The notes under the pieces were generated by a model. It saw only the letters and a list, made by a program, of their open reading frames with translations. It did not search any database and was not told where the DNA came from. Shown here one piece after another: positions 46,480-57,917 of a DNA stretch of 64,000 bases. Source of the stretch: Thuidium tamariscinum (lineage: Eukaryota > Streptophyta > Bryopsida > Hypnales > Thuidiaceae); assembly GCA_947034885.2 (NCBI GenBank), contig OX344753.2:2976001-3040000 (forward strand), written 5' to 3'. Both the position numbers and the translations under genes were made by a program. The stretch's first letter is position 1. The number at the start of each line of letters is the position of its first letter.

Positions 46480-47759
46480 TTGGAAAAAATAGGGCATTCA
46501 CCTTAGATTTGACTTTGATGAAGGAGACAAAGCACATGTCAGTGATCATACTGTGGCACCACTAAATAAGTATAATATGAAGTAAATGGACTTGTGGCGC
46601 AAGAGTTCTCATACAACGCATGCATGAATTAATGCTCAGAAAGAAGGTAGAACACAAAACTGGCATTGAACTTAACTACACTGAAGAGATAGTTTACATG
46701 GTCACAATTCTTAAAGTATGTGCCGCTAGTGAAGAGAAAACGCCATGACCCTAACATGACTTCGGTACATAAGCTGCAGAGTGACAATAATACAGGAGAG
46801 GGAGATTTCTCGTCTACTGTTCATATGCATGTCATTACCAATCACAGGAGGTGAAGCCACCACACATATTGACAGAACATGATTTCCAAGTTTTTTAATG
46901 AAGGACTTCCTCAAATCATGTCACATTTACATACACATATTCTCTAGCGTTGCAAATATCCAGAGACGAAAGAAAGCTTGATCGAAGCTAATTTTAACTT
47001 CATCAATACTGAACTCCGTCTATCTCGAAGTTTCGATCTGTGCAACACTTAAATAATCAAGTCGCGCACTGGATTAGTTTAATTTGTAGCTCTCACATTG
47101 ATTTAAGTCATACTCTTCTTCAAACATGATTCTCAAGTACATGATGTGTACATAATTTGTGAGGAGTTCTTAAACTGCTTAGTTTCTCTTCGCTTGTTGA
47201 TCACAAATTAATACTCAAATTGATCAGACTGATCAGCTCTTATAATGCAGTACTATTTCATGCAAGACGTTGACAAGGCAAGTACTAAGACTGTGATTCA
47301 AGAATTCACATGTTCGTTTTAGTTTTAATTCCAAAGCAACAAACATCCAACGCCATAATCGCCATTCCTCAAAATTATTAAGCAACTGAAGTCATGCTCT
47401 GCAACTGACTATTAATCTTCTGCAGGTTCAGAGTCAAAATGGTAGAAACTGAACTCCCTCATCAATTCATCATGATTCGTACTTCTACCTAGGACTACCA
47501 AGCAGCACATGACACCACAAAATTCAAAAACTGCCAGAGATGTACATATAATCACAGCATGAAGTTGGGATTCATGAGGAAAAGGCATTTACAGACGGAC
47601 CCCAACATTGTATAACGGAAAATGTCACAGAACGGCAAACTCGAAATCCAGTCGTGAAGAATGCATTTCTCCACATCAATGGTGAAGATTATAAATTGTA
47701 ATTAAAGGAACATTCTTTGGAGTCGCAGCTATCTGAGTGCTCATACCAGAAGGCATGGA
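46480..47759. other. Non-coding DNA between the SANT pseudogene and a GC-richer block
   Basis: It may include the SANT gene's 5' exons and promoter. None is convincing. Confidence 0.3.
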
Positions 47760-48659
47760 GTTACAATGGTGGATATGAAAATGAAGAACCCTAACCCTAA
47801 GATTTTCTCATGCCATAAACATTGTACTCATAGCGTACATGTTCGCTCGCAGCCGTCGATGGATTCAGTTGCTGCGAGGACACCGAATTTGAGCCTGCAC
47901 CTATTTTCATGCCTCGTACCTCCTCCGTTGATGCACTTCATGAAGCGATTCCAGCAGCGGAGACCATGACATTTGTGGTCATGGATGCACTACGGACAGC
48001 ATGACCTCGCGATTGGACCCCGCCTCATTGTCAACTCCCACAGCCTCGTCCACCTCTTGACTCGCATGCCACTCATATTCGCCCCTTCTCTAACTACAGT
48101 GCGTTTTCCCGTATTGTTTGGCACTACCCGACCTCTACGGCCATCGCTTTCTAAAAATTCTCCTCATCCAATCGACTCCTCATTCACTCCCTTTTGCCGA
48201 TACCTTCCTTCTTCCACTAAAAATCCAAACCCTTCACCCAACCCTCCCTCCCATTGTTTTGCAACGCTTCTACTATTTGTTCCAAGAACAATTCCTTGAA
48301 TTTCACCCTCACCTTGGCCTCGCAAGAAATTTCTAACATCGTTATTGTGAAATCTCCCTCCACGCAAATTTCTTTGCCAACCAGCCATTGTTGAAACATT
48401 GACGTTCAAAGACCACGCAGTTTGTGTCGTCTACTCGTAGTCTCGTATGTGGGAAAATGTCGCGCCCTGTACCTTGAAGACTATGTCGCTTGACATAGCG
48501 CACCATGGACAAGCTTCACCATTTGGCTGTCTCCTCGCTATTTTTGTCCATGGCCGGCCACTTTCTTGCCTTGCCAGTGTCTCCCGTAGAGCAAGCATGG
48601 TGGCCGAGCATGCCCACTCCTAGAGTCTGCGTCATATCTTGCGGCCTGTGGGGATGCTC
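47760..48659. other. GC-richer block of possible captured coding DNA
   Basis: Frames at 47766-48336 (+) and 48409-48164 (-) are open but unrecognised. G+C is clearly higher than in flanking DNA. The block ends at the Tourist-type terminus GTGGGGATGCTC. It contains hairpins such as CTATGTCGCTTGACATAG near 48481. Confidence 0.35.
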
Positions 48660-48662
48660 TAA

Positions 48663-49740
48663 CGAAATGCCAATCAATTACAAGTGAAACGGTAGCATGG
48701 GCTGACTGGTTCCTTGGCTGGTTACAGCTTTACTATTGCTTGGGTACGATACCTGACTTGTTCCATACCCGTTCCATCTTTCAGATTTGTCCAGCTTGGG
48801 ATCAAACCTCATATAGGTTTTTTGATTTAGCTACTTTGACTTGGCTTAGACCAGTCAAGTGATTTTATTTATATACAGCCTTTGATTTTAGATCAGAATC
48901 ATATTAGTGTGTGGAAAATCTTCACAATTTCTAGTATCCAAGTTTTTATATTGAATTTTTGTCAAAGGCACATGTGGTAGAAAAACCCACATGTCTTAGT
49001 CAAAGATTATTTATGCAATACATTTGATAGCTCAACAAGGTATCAAATGCCTTGGATGTGTTTAATTTGGCTTGTGAGATTTAAAGTATTTGTTTTCATA
49101 TGGTGGAAATTGTAGATGTACTCCATTGATTTTGTAATACCATAAGGGTTAAATATGCCACTTGTGCAATTACCTTAGTTTACATGAATGAGTTGGTCAA
49201 TAGTGTTTAAGTCCTCAACATCTCTATCTTTGATAGAGGACAAAAATCATACAACATTTGTGCTTTTAACTTATGAGTGTTAATAACTTAAAACCCCTTG
49301 TAATGTTCTTTTGAGTTTTAGGAGTATGCAAAACCATCTATTCTTAATCAAAAGTCTAATACTTGGTATAGGAGTCTTGAAAAAAGAAAAAAAGAAAAAA
49401 GAAAAAAATAATCAACTTCTGGAACATCCCTATTTAGGGCATCATTCTATCAATTTCTCATCCATTTAGTATCATGTTCAAAAATCAGTATATCTTACTG
49501 TAATCCTTCTAAAACATGTATCTTTTTTGCAACTCAATTTGAACAAACCTTACCCTATTTTTTCCAGCATTTTAGTCAAGGCTAAATCAAATGCTAAGAT
49601 GTTTGTACAAGTATGCACTTCATTTGTAAGCATGAATACACAGCATTTTCATCAATACAATCAAGTGCCAGGGCACATTTCTATGTATAGTGCTACCACA
49701 TACACTTATCTCAAAGTTTATGACTAGAGTAAATTCTCAA
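48663..49740. other. AT-rich intergenic DNA
   Basis: Only short, AT-driven frames. No repeat recognised. Confidence 0.35.
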
Positions 49741-49834
49741 AGTGTAAGAATACAAAATATTTGAGCACATAGTGGGGGAAAGGGTAAGCCTTATCATTTC
49801 TTGTAAAATTGCTCCAAGAGGTAGAGGGCCTCAC

Positions 49835-50041
49835 TTGTGCCCATCCCGCAAACAAGCCAACCCAATGTTTTGTTAGTGAGGCTACACCAGGTGTCTATAG
49901 CCCTCAAACGCTTGTTATTGCTTTCACAAGGAACTAAAAAACAAATCAATACAGGCAATAGAAAACCCAAAGTATACCACCTACTGTAATTTCAATCAGA
50001 ACTTGAGTGCTATTAGGAGGTTGTGATGATGATGAAGCCAT
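49835..50041 (-). CDS. Two 5' exons of an unrecognised gene (predicted)
   Basis: On the minus strand ATG at 50041 starts MASSSSQPPNSTQVLIEIT (exon 50041-49985), followed by donor ACA/GTAGGTGG. Acceptor GGCTATAG at 49895 starts exon 49894-49835, encoding TPGVASLTKHWVGLFAGWAQ, followed by donor GTGAGG. Both exons are multiples of three and junctions are phase 0. The second exon has a hydrophobic centre. Upstream to about 50160 is leader-like sequence. Further exons downstream were not found, so the gene may be partial or continue with a long intron. The second exon is the best copy of a three-member family (33929, 36527). Confidence 0.35.
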
Positions 50042-50337
50042 TGCTTAAGCACAAGAACAAATTGTAGCAAAACGCAGTTCCTAAAAGCTCCCAATTCACA
50101 GCAAAAGGAATCGCAGTCTCAGCCTAATCTCCTCACTCTCAATCGTTTCACTGTAAAGTAAAGTTCCAAGGTCTTTATTGGGAATTGAAAACCTGCTTAT
50201 ATTATTCTTTCACTTATACTGTGTGGATATGAGTTCAAATCTCATTTTGGATTTATTCATCCGTTAAGTACTTAGGTTTCCAATCTAATTCTAAATAATT
50301 GATGCAATAAGACATTACAATACTTTGGAAAGTGCAA

Positions 50338-50530
50338 CGATGCACTACATCGTTGCAGCACTGGAAAGGAAAAGAACCCCGGCACACTTAACATCGGGTT
50401 ACAACCCTCCCTGACTGCATATCTATAAATTTGCTACCCTCGGGCTACCGCCCTCAAGCAGCAATTTCCCGATATGCACTCAAGGAGGGTCGTAACCCCT
50501 TACGTTATCACGATGTGGTGCAGTATTGAT
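50338..50530. repeat. GC-rich inverted-repeat element
   Basis: Arms at 50397-50423 and 50471-50498 (GGTTACRACCCTCC...TGCATATC) match at about 24 of 27 positions. Outer partial arms carry TGCACYACATCGT. The loop holds CTACCCTCGGGCTACCGCCC. It is unlike the AT-rich surroundings. Confidence 0.65.
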
Positions 50531-50534
50531 GAAC

Positions 50535-51300
50535 CAACCCTCAAAGGTTTAGATCTTCTTCTAATTACTTTGAACAACTAGGTGTTAAATTTGGGCTTTT
50601 AGTGTGTTAATTTTGGCTGCTAGTTTTAACATAACAAGGCAAATACCATATCAATGAGGTTTAATTAAAGTACCTACCTTGTTTTGTAGATATTATGGGA
50701 ATACACACAATATAGCCTCCAAGTCACTATCATAATTGAACCATTTATAAATGGACTATATTTTCAGATACGTCACTGTAGCTCAGGTGCATACAGATGA
50801 ATTAAGATATCAATTTGAAGTTCATAAAAAAAAACTTTTTATATAGGAAAAGATCTCATGTAGAGAGAATATATGGCAAGCATCAGTTGTAAATCCATAT
50901 ATAACTAAATATATGTTTCATGTGTAACATCATAATATAGCATTGGTTTGACATTTTTATAAACAATATCAAATATATGTGTAGATTCTAACACTTAGAT
51001 ATGAAATCTGGAAAATAATAATAATAATTTAAAAAAATTTAATTAATTAATTAATTAATATTATTATTAATTAAAAAATTAGGAAAAACTGCTTCTAAAT
51101 ATACTGAATTCCTTATTGTGATGGTTCTAGATGTTGCTACCTTAATCCATTCCCCCCTCCCCTTCACCCCCAGGACAAATTACCGTACCCAATTCAACTG
51201 AAACTTTGAAATTCTCTCCCGTTTCAAATGAGTAGCTTGGCATCCAGACTTGGGAATATCCAAAAATCTTCCGGACCAATCGCAAGCTGCTAGCAACCCG
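50535..51300. other. AT-rich intergenic DNA with an ATTA/TTAA-rich tract and a solitary pogo-like end
   Basis: The low-complexity tract lies at about 51017-51078. GATGTTGCTACCT followed by TA ends at 51142 and is the inverted form of the pogo-like end at 32528. Confidence 0.45.
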
Positions 51301-51306
51301 GAGATA

Positions 51307-51578
51307 AGGTAGGTACACCCAAAAGCGCCAGTTTCTCTACTGTGCCTAGTTCCTGTTATTATGTTGTTCAAATTTTTTTACAGTCTTGTTGGTGAGTGAA
51401 AGCATGTTCCAACGCACCAAAGAACAGTGGATTTGGATACCGTATGCAAAAGTTATTAACAGTCAAAGTGTGTTTCTGAAAGCGCCATCTACAGTCTGGG
51501 TACATGACTGATTTTGAAAATCTATGCACGTTGTACAGAGCGCTTTAAGGTCAGGAGCCATTTTGGGTGTACCTACCT
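51307..51578. mobile_element. 272-bp pogo/mariner-type MITE, copy 1
   Basis: Perfect 18-bp TIRs AGGTAGGTACACCCAAAA are flanked by TA at 51305-51306 and 51579-51580. TIRs match the autonomous pogo ends (15443) at 14 of 17 positions. The interior has no coding capacity. Confidence 0.9.
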
Positions 51579-51584
51579 TAATCA

Positions 51585-52045
51585 TGTCTGGGAACCGTTG
51601 CCTTCGCCATGCCATGTGGCGACACTGGGTCAGTCCCCAGTCCAGTGAGCAATGGAGAAAAAAGAAACTCTCTGTGCTGTTCATCATGGAGTGGGCAGAT
51701 TGAATATTGGAATTGAGAAAAATGCAGGACCTTAAATCCGTCCCACCGACGAAGTGAGTCCAGCAAGATAAAACTAATGTTATCTGGGGGTAAAAGTAAA
51801 AAAAAACTTTATTTTTATGCCTTATTTTGGGGTATTTTCTCTTTCCCTCTAGTTCTGGGGTATTTGATTGCAAATATGAATTCAGAATTTGCAAAAAAAC
51901 ATTGTACAAAAAATAAAAAATTTCAGTGTTTACCCCTAGGATAAATCCAACCCACCAATCCCACTTTGTAAGATGGGTTTAACGTCGTGCGAGAACAAAC
52001 ACTTCTCATATCATTTTTGAATTGATTACAGAACGACAGAGAACA
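51585..52045. other. Intergenic DNA with possible relic ends
   Basis: TTAAATCCGTCCCACC near 51728 and GGGTTTAACGTCGTGC near 51965 recall an element like that at 53675 or the sequence at 11527. Evidence is weak. Confidence 0.3.
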
Positions 52046-52049
52046 TTAA

Positions 52050-52994
52050 CCCCTAAAGGTTTTTGACTATGTTTTCACCAAAAATGCTCCAAAACTGCCA
52101 TTTCTAATACAAGTGCAATTTTTTTTTACAAACACATTTTTGACTCATGTAACCGTGAGATCTTGTAGTAAGGTGGTTTGTAAACATGTGGAAAAAATTT
52201 CAGAAATTTCCACCGTGTAGATTGCAAGATATAAGCATTTTAATTGACAAAAAATGTTTTTTTATCCTTGCGAAAATCCGGGCAGCTGCACTTCACAAGG
52301 TCACATTTGTGTGAAAAAAAATTCAAAATGGTGGTTACTCTTTGAATTCATACTTCAATGCAAGTTGGCTACATTCTCAAAAAATTTCAAACAATTTGGA
52401 ATTGTACAACATATACGAAAAAATAAGTAAGTAGAAAGAAGTAAAAAATGAACCAAAGTACTAAATTGTAAACATTTTATTCATGGAATTGAAAATTTTC
52501 AATCCCAATGGTTAAAATGTTGTAATAAACAATCTACACCTTCTGTTTTTATTTTTTTACAAAAATATGAAAAATTGAATTAAATGAAGAATTTCAAACT
52601 TTTTTTGTACTGTAGAGATTTTGTAATTGGCCACAAACTACCACAAACTCAAAATCTTCATAACTTTTGACTCATTGATCGGAATGGATTGATTCAAAGC
52701 TTCCCATGTCTGTATAAACCTAAAGAACCAATTTGAAATTTCTTTTTTAAGAAAGAAGTTTTTTTGAAAAAGTTTTTTCAGCTGCCCGGGCTGCCCGCCA
52801 AGTAAAGAAAACAGCATATCCTGCCATAACTTTTTAACCGTGAAGTCAAAAGTTATGAAAATTGTCAAGCCTTAAAGCTACTCCTCAGGCACACATTGTA
52901 TCAAAATTTCAAAGAAAAAAAATAAAAATTCCATCCGTAGTGAGCTGCCCAAAAAATTTATAATCTCAAAAAACGATGTTCAAGGCTTTAGAGG
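52050..52994 (-). mobile_element. TTAA-flanked non-autonomous element, copy C (inverted)
   Basis: TTAA at 52046-52049 and 52995-52998 bounds 945 bp. It starts CCCCTAAAGGTTTTTGACTA and ends GGCTTTAGAGG. The body is the reverse complement of copies A and B, for example the GGGCAGCTGCACTTCACAA and CATAACTTTTGACTCATTGA blocks. Confidence 0.78.
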
Positions 52995-52998
52995 TTAA

Positions 52999-53219
52999 CC
53001 CTGAAGTGCTCCGACGTCCATATTCTGGATGATGAACAAAGGCCTTCAAGGCACTGTTTCATCCAATTAACTTCTCATTTATCAAATGTAACACTTGAAT
53101 CTAGAGAAGACAACCTTCTTTAATGACCAAATTCATTAACTTCTGGAAAATGAAATATCTGTACAAAGCTATAAGCGAAAATGAGCAAAAATTCAAAAAA
53201 GGATTGAGACGTTTCAGGG
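52999..53219. mobile_element. Short TTAA-delimited segment next to copy C
   Basis: It begins CCCTGAA and ends TTTCAGGG between TTAA at 52995-52998, shared with copy C, and TTAA at 53220-53223. A new CCCCTAAATGCC end starts immediately after. The inverted termini are short, so this could be chance or a tandem insertion into a TTAA. Confidence 0.4.
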
Positions 53220-53287
53220 TTAACCCCTAAATGCCTAAGGTACCAAAAATCTGGTATTTGTAAAACTTTAAAGTTAAAGAAAAACTA

Positions 53288-53559
53288 AGGTGGGTACACC
53301 TAAAAGTGCCACTTTTTGGTACTATGCCTAGTAACTATTACCGATCTGATCAAATTTTCATATAGTCTTCTTGGCAAGTGAAAGTATGTTCCAATGTACC
53401 AAAAAACGCAGCATTTGGATACAGTATGCAAAAGTTATTAAGGTTCAAAGTCTATTTCTAAAAGCGCTCTAGCCAAATAGGTACATAATGGAATTCATAA
53501 ATGTACAACAACTATAGATGGCACTTTTAGGTGAGGTGCAATTTTAGGTGTACCCACCT
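53288..53559. mobile_element. 272-bp pogo/mariner-type MITE, copy 2
   Basis: TIRs AGGTGGGTACACCTAAAA are flanked by TA at 53286-53287 and 53560-53561. It has exactly the same length as the copy at 51307-51578 and is collinear with it, for example GTGAAAGYATGTTCCAAYG and ATGCAAAAGTTATTAA. Confidence 0.9.
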
Positions 53560-53674
53560 TAACCAAGTTATTATTTTTAGCAATTTATAACTTTGTACTT
53601 TTGGAGAATTCTTTTTGAAGCCTACTTTAAGCATGACAAACCCAATCTTGAAAATGATTGACTATGATTTTTCT

Positions 53675-53921
53675 ATCCTATCATTGAAGGTGGGTCCAAC
53701 ACAGTCAATTTACCTTAGGTGAAAATACAAGAATTTATATATTTTCTGCAAACAATTTTTTTAGCAAATTCTAAATTCATAGTTGCAATCAAAGACCCCA
53801 AATTAGCTATAGAGATTTACAACATAACCTAGACACATCACCAAATAGGGGGCTTTTTTTCCACTTTTACCTAAAAAAAATCCAAAATTTATCATGTTGG
53901 GCCCACCTTCAATGGTAGGAT
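53675..53921. mobile_element. 247-bp inverted-repeat MITE
   Basis: 27-bp ends ATCCTAYCATTGAAGGTGGG...CCAACA match at 25 of 27 positions when inverted. The interior is A/T-rich with no coding. The superfamily is unassigned because the flanking duplication is unclear. Confidence 0.75.
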
Positions 53922-53999
53922 TTAACTTCTAGCAAGAATGACAGTATCTACTCTCCAATCTGATTTTTCAATTTTTATTTTTCAATTTTTCAATTTTTT

Positions 54000-54235
54000 A
54001 TTATAATACAACCTACAAGGGTTTGCAATGAGGACTAGCATCCATCACACCTAGGAAAATATTTTTTTAACCAAAAGTATATGCCATAGGCTCCACCATC
54101 AGAGTAGAACAGGACAAACACAAACAAGACTGCCATGTAGACAAATTCAACATGGGGAATTGAACTAGCATCCTCATGGATGCACCTCCAAAGGTTCCTA
54201 CCACTTACTTGATCATCCTAGATAGTTTAAAGTCA
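54000..54235 (-). mobile_element. tRNA-like SINE
   Basis: On the minus strand a possible A box (AAGTGGTAGGAACC, about 54200-54215) is followed about 35 nt later by a B box AGTTCAATTCCCC (54155-54166). A tRNA-unrelated body then runs to an A/T-rich 3' end. A diverged copy lies at 13620-13765. No clear target duplication could be set. Confidence 0.5.
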
Positions 54236-54239
54236 ATGT

Positions 54240-56020
54240 GGACCTCATAAGATTTTTTTTATTCAAGTTCTTTATGATAATCTATACATTAATAAATAAA
54301 ATCATGAATGAAACTAAGAGGGTTTCTTTGAGTTTCCATGTGGCAATTAAGCTTAAGGTGAAAAGATCTCAAACTATCAAGATAAACAATTCAAGATCAT
54401 TAGAGGCACCTTCTTTTTAGGTAAAAAACTTTTCTATAGCACCTTCTATAAATGTGAGCATTTATTTATCCACCCTTGGTAAATAGACAAGCACAACTAG
54501 GTTCTTGTTCATTTTGATTTTTTATACTAATTGAATGCCTAGGAGTGTTAGGAGTGTTTCATTGTGACTTCAAAGCAATGAACTTTTTCAAAGTGCCTAA
54601 TTACTTACAAACTTGCAAGAAGAGCAAAGATTATTCAATTTAAATGCAAGAAATGACATTAATGGCAAATTATATTGGCCGTTGTGTTTTTTCAATTCAA
54701 GTATATATAATTTAAATTTAGTCCTTTTTAGTTGTAGATAATTTTATGCACTTTACAAAAATATAAGACTCAACATGATTCAACCTTTGTTATCAAAGTT
54801 TTGACCAAATGAAGTTTAGCCTTTGGAAGAGCTATGAGAATTTCATCCATGTTTTGATGCTAGATCTCTATTTTGATTTACTTCAAAGCTTTACATATAT
54901 GATTAAAGTGTTGATTACTTTGTAACATTGAAGTTTTAAAATTTGGCTAAGCACTTTCTCTAATCTTTCATCTAATTACTTGCTAGAACTTCATCCCTCT
55001 ATATTTTATAGAGTTTGGGTCTTTCCTAGAGGTTAAGGTGTTCTTGAAATCCTATTAAGTAGCTTTAGAAGTTTAATATGTTCTTAATTTTTCTTAGCTT
55101 AAGTTTTTAATTGAAGTCCGCTTTGATGCGCACAATACCCTTTTTTTAGCCCGCATGGACCACAAGGCCAAAGGATTTGCAAACACTAGGATCATGCACC
55201 TTATTTCTATGTCTTAGTGCTACTTCTAATAATTTTTTATTTTTTTATTTTTTTATAATTTTTGGTTGTAGAGTCTAATTTTAACTTTCTAAAGCACTAT
55301 GACACTTATAATTTGGGTTGTTATATTGAAAGTTATGCATGGATGACTTTTGCATCACTAATTGGTTCTTCAAACTTCATCTACAATTTTCTCCTAATCT
55401 ACAATTCAAAACTAAATTTTATTCTTATTTTTTATTTTAATATTTTTACTACCTTGTATCTTTTGATTTTGTTCCACTTTGATGATTCTAACTAAGCTGC
55501 ATCCACTTTAGATTCTAAACCTCATCTACTTGTATTTTAGTTGTTTTGACTCTGATTTCCAAGTATGCTATCTTTTTGGAAACTTCAAAATATCTACTAT
55601 AGGATTTCACACTAAAATTTGATCCAACTCTTTATTTTATTGATTTGATTTGAACCTTGGCCTTGGTCTTAATTAAATTTTGCTAATTTCTACAAATTAG
55701 AGAAAAGTTGGAAGTTTAACAATACATCTTATGGTATGCTTTGTCAGGGCAATACAAAAATGCTTGTTCAAAATCTTTTCCTTAGGCCATCTTGTTTCTC
55801 AACTTCAATACTTGCTCACCACTTAAGTTTTAGACTTGTGATACAAAGTTTTGAAATACTCTACTTCTACTTCTTTCTAAGTCTTTCCACTCCTACTCCA
55901 TCCTTTCTTTTCTTCTCCCTTAATTATTCCTTTTCTTTAACACCTAAAAGGTTTATTCTATGTGGTAGTCTATAAATTTGAATTTTTGAACATTAAAAAT
56001 TTGGTCAAATCTTGAAAGAA
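54240..56020. other. AT-rich intergenic DNA
   Basis: Poly(A/T)-type low complexity, for example at 55230-55260. Frames at 55262-55495 and 55736-55975 have AT-driven composition without domains. Confidence 0.35.
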
Positions 56021-56026
56021 AATTAA

Positions 56027-56770
56027 CCCTAAAAGCCCTAAGCAATGTTTTTTGGCAACATAAAGTTTTTGGGCAACTCACTACGAATGGAATTTTTATT
56101 TTTTTTCTTTGAAATTTTTACACAAAATGTGCTCAGGGAGTAGCTTTGAGGCCCAACAATTTTCGTAACTTTTGACTTTGTGGTTAAAAAGTTATGGCAT
56201 GATATGTTGTTTTCTTTACTCGGAGGGCAGCCCGGGCAGCTGAAAAAACTTCTTTAATTTTTTTTTTCAAAAGTGAAATTTCAAATTGATTCTTTAGGTT
56301 TTTACAAAAGTGGGAAGTTTTGTTTCATTCCATTTGGATTAAGGAGTCAAAAGTTATGAGGAATTTTAGTTTGCCGGTAGGTATGGAATCTTTGAAAACT
56401 ATACGTCTATACCTACCTACAAACTAAAATTCCTCATAACTTTTGACTCCTTAATCCAAATGGAATGAAACAAAACTTCCCATTTCTGTAAAAACCTAAA
56501 GAATCAATTTTAAATTTTACTTTTGAAAAAATATTTTTTTTAAAGAAGTTTTTTCAGCTGCCCAGGCTGCCCTCCGAGTAAGGAAAACAACATATCATGC
56601 CATAACTTTTCAACCACAGAGTCAAAAGTTACGAAAATTGTTGGGTCTTAAAGCTACTTCTTGGGCACATCTTGTGTAAAAATTTCAAAGAAAAAAAAGA
56701 AAAAATCCATTCGTAGTAAATTACCCAAAAAATTTATGTTGCCAAAAAACGCAGCTCATGGCTTTAGGGG
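56027..56770. mobile_element. TTAA-flanked foldback, copy D (744 bp palindrome)
   Basis: TTAA at 56023-56026 and 56771-56774. The two halves are inverted copies of the same arm (about 370 bp each) meeting near 56400. Each arm is the GGCAACATAA...GGGCAGCTGAAAAAACTTC half of the A/B/C family. Confidence 0.82.
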
Positions 56771-56824
56771 TTAACAAAGTTGACTCGATTATTTGTCAAA
56801 ATCAAGATGTCCTAACCAACAATT

Positions 56825-56830
<6 letters not shown>

Positions 56831-56858
<28 letters not shown>
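56831..56858. repeat. (AT)n microsatellite
   Basis: About fourteen AT dinucleotides in a row. Confidence 0.9.
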
Positions 56859-56860
<2 letters not shown>

Positions 56861-57119
56861 ATTCATTTTCTTGTTGTTTTGGACATTATTTTTTTGTAGT
56901 GTTATAATGGCACAATAAATACAATTAATGGAATGGAAATATAGTTTTTATTTAACCTCTAAGACTACAACAATTTCAACCAAGAGTAGAAGAGATTTCC
57001 TACTAAAGCTTCAAATGTGTTTTCTTGGTCCTATTTAAGGTTGTGATTAATAAGATTAAAATACATGTCCTATAATAGTTAACAAGAACTTTAGAAGAAG
57101 TGAGCAAGAAAGTGATTCT

Positions 57120-57316
57120 CACTATAAGAAAGGCTTGTGTTTTAGATGATGGATTTTAGATGACACCCAATGTAGCAAACCAAGTTTTAATGTCCAAACT
57201 AATGTCCACCATAACATTAGATGCTATGGCGGACATCAGTTTGGACATTAAAACTTAGTTTGCTACATTGGATGTCATCTAAAATCCTTCAATTGAAACA
57301 CAAGTTTCTTATAGTA
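57120..57316. mobile_element. CACTA-type palindromic MITE, copy 1
   Basis: The left end CACTATAAGAAAGGCTTGTG and the right end CACAAGTTTCTTATAGTA are inverted. CACTAYAAGAAA is the classical CACTA/EnSpm terminus. The arms share GATGACAYCCAATGTAGCAAAC and TTTTAATGTCCAAACT, so most of the element is one hairpin. Confidence 0.78.
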
Positions 57317-57917
57317 CGTAGCTACAAGTACCCTGGTGACGAACGGATGGAATGATATGAGCCAATAATCTTTCCAAATCAATGTCACACTAACCTATGT
57401 AGCATAAGTACAAACTTACAAATGAAAAAACCTAGTGCTTCCAAATATATGAAACCACCAATATATACAACTATGATAATATCTATTCAATAGCGTTGTG
57501 CTTAAGGGAGAAGAGAGTAGCCTACTAAAGTAAATGCAATGAGAAGAAAAATTGAACTTAGAAAACAACGTAAGTCAACAAAAAATTAAATTACCTTCAA
57601 ATGATGCACTCCACTTGTAATGTCTCTATCGCCTCTCCTCAACATAGAGTACGGGACAGCAGGTGATCCACTACTTCACTTTGTTGTAGAGACCCTCGAC
57701 AAATGAGGTTTGGAAACACTAAGGCTAACACTACCGCAATCAAGAAATAGAACACCGAACAATCTAAAATCTATAAAATCTATAAAGAAGGATAAAAATG
57801 TAGTTCATGCTTCACATTCTCATATTACTGCATCCATCAATTTTTATAATAAACAAGACCAAAATTAAATCAATCCCAAATTCATAGGATCACTTGTACC
57901 TAGGGTAGCCATAAGAA

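Larger units (their letters stand above)
37304..48659. mobile_element. Possible limits of Harbinger-2 (11.4 kb), tentative
   Basis: TAA at 37301-37303 precedes GAACATCCCTATTGGCTGTG, and GTGGGGATGCTC ending at 48659 precedes TAA at 48660-48662. The inverted right end, GAGCATCCCCACAGGCCGCA, matches the left at 14 of 18 positions. The decayed transposase and SANT genes at 42972-46476 lie between. The two ends could equally be relics of two separate MITEs, and the interval is longer than usual for the superfamily. Confidence 0.3.

Noticed and set aside
54240..55980. Short ORFs of 60-79 codons
   Set aside because: The composition follows local A/T richness; no motif, splice or start support.
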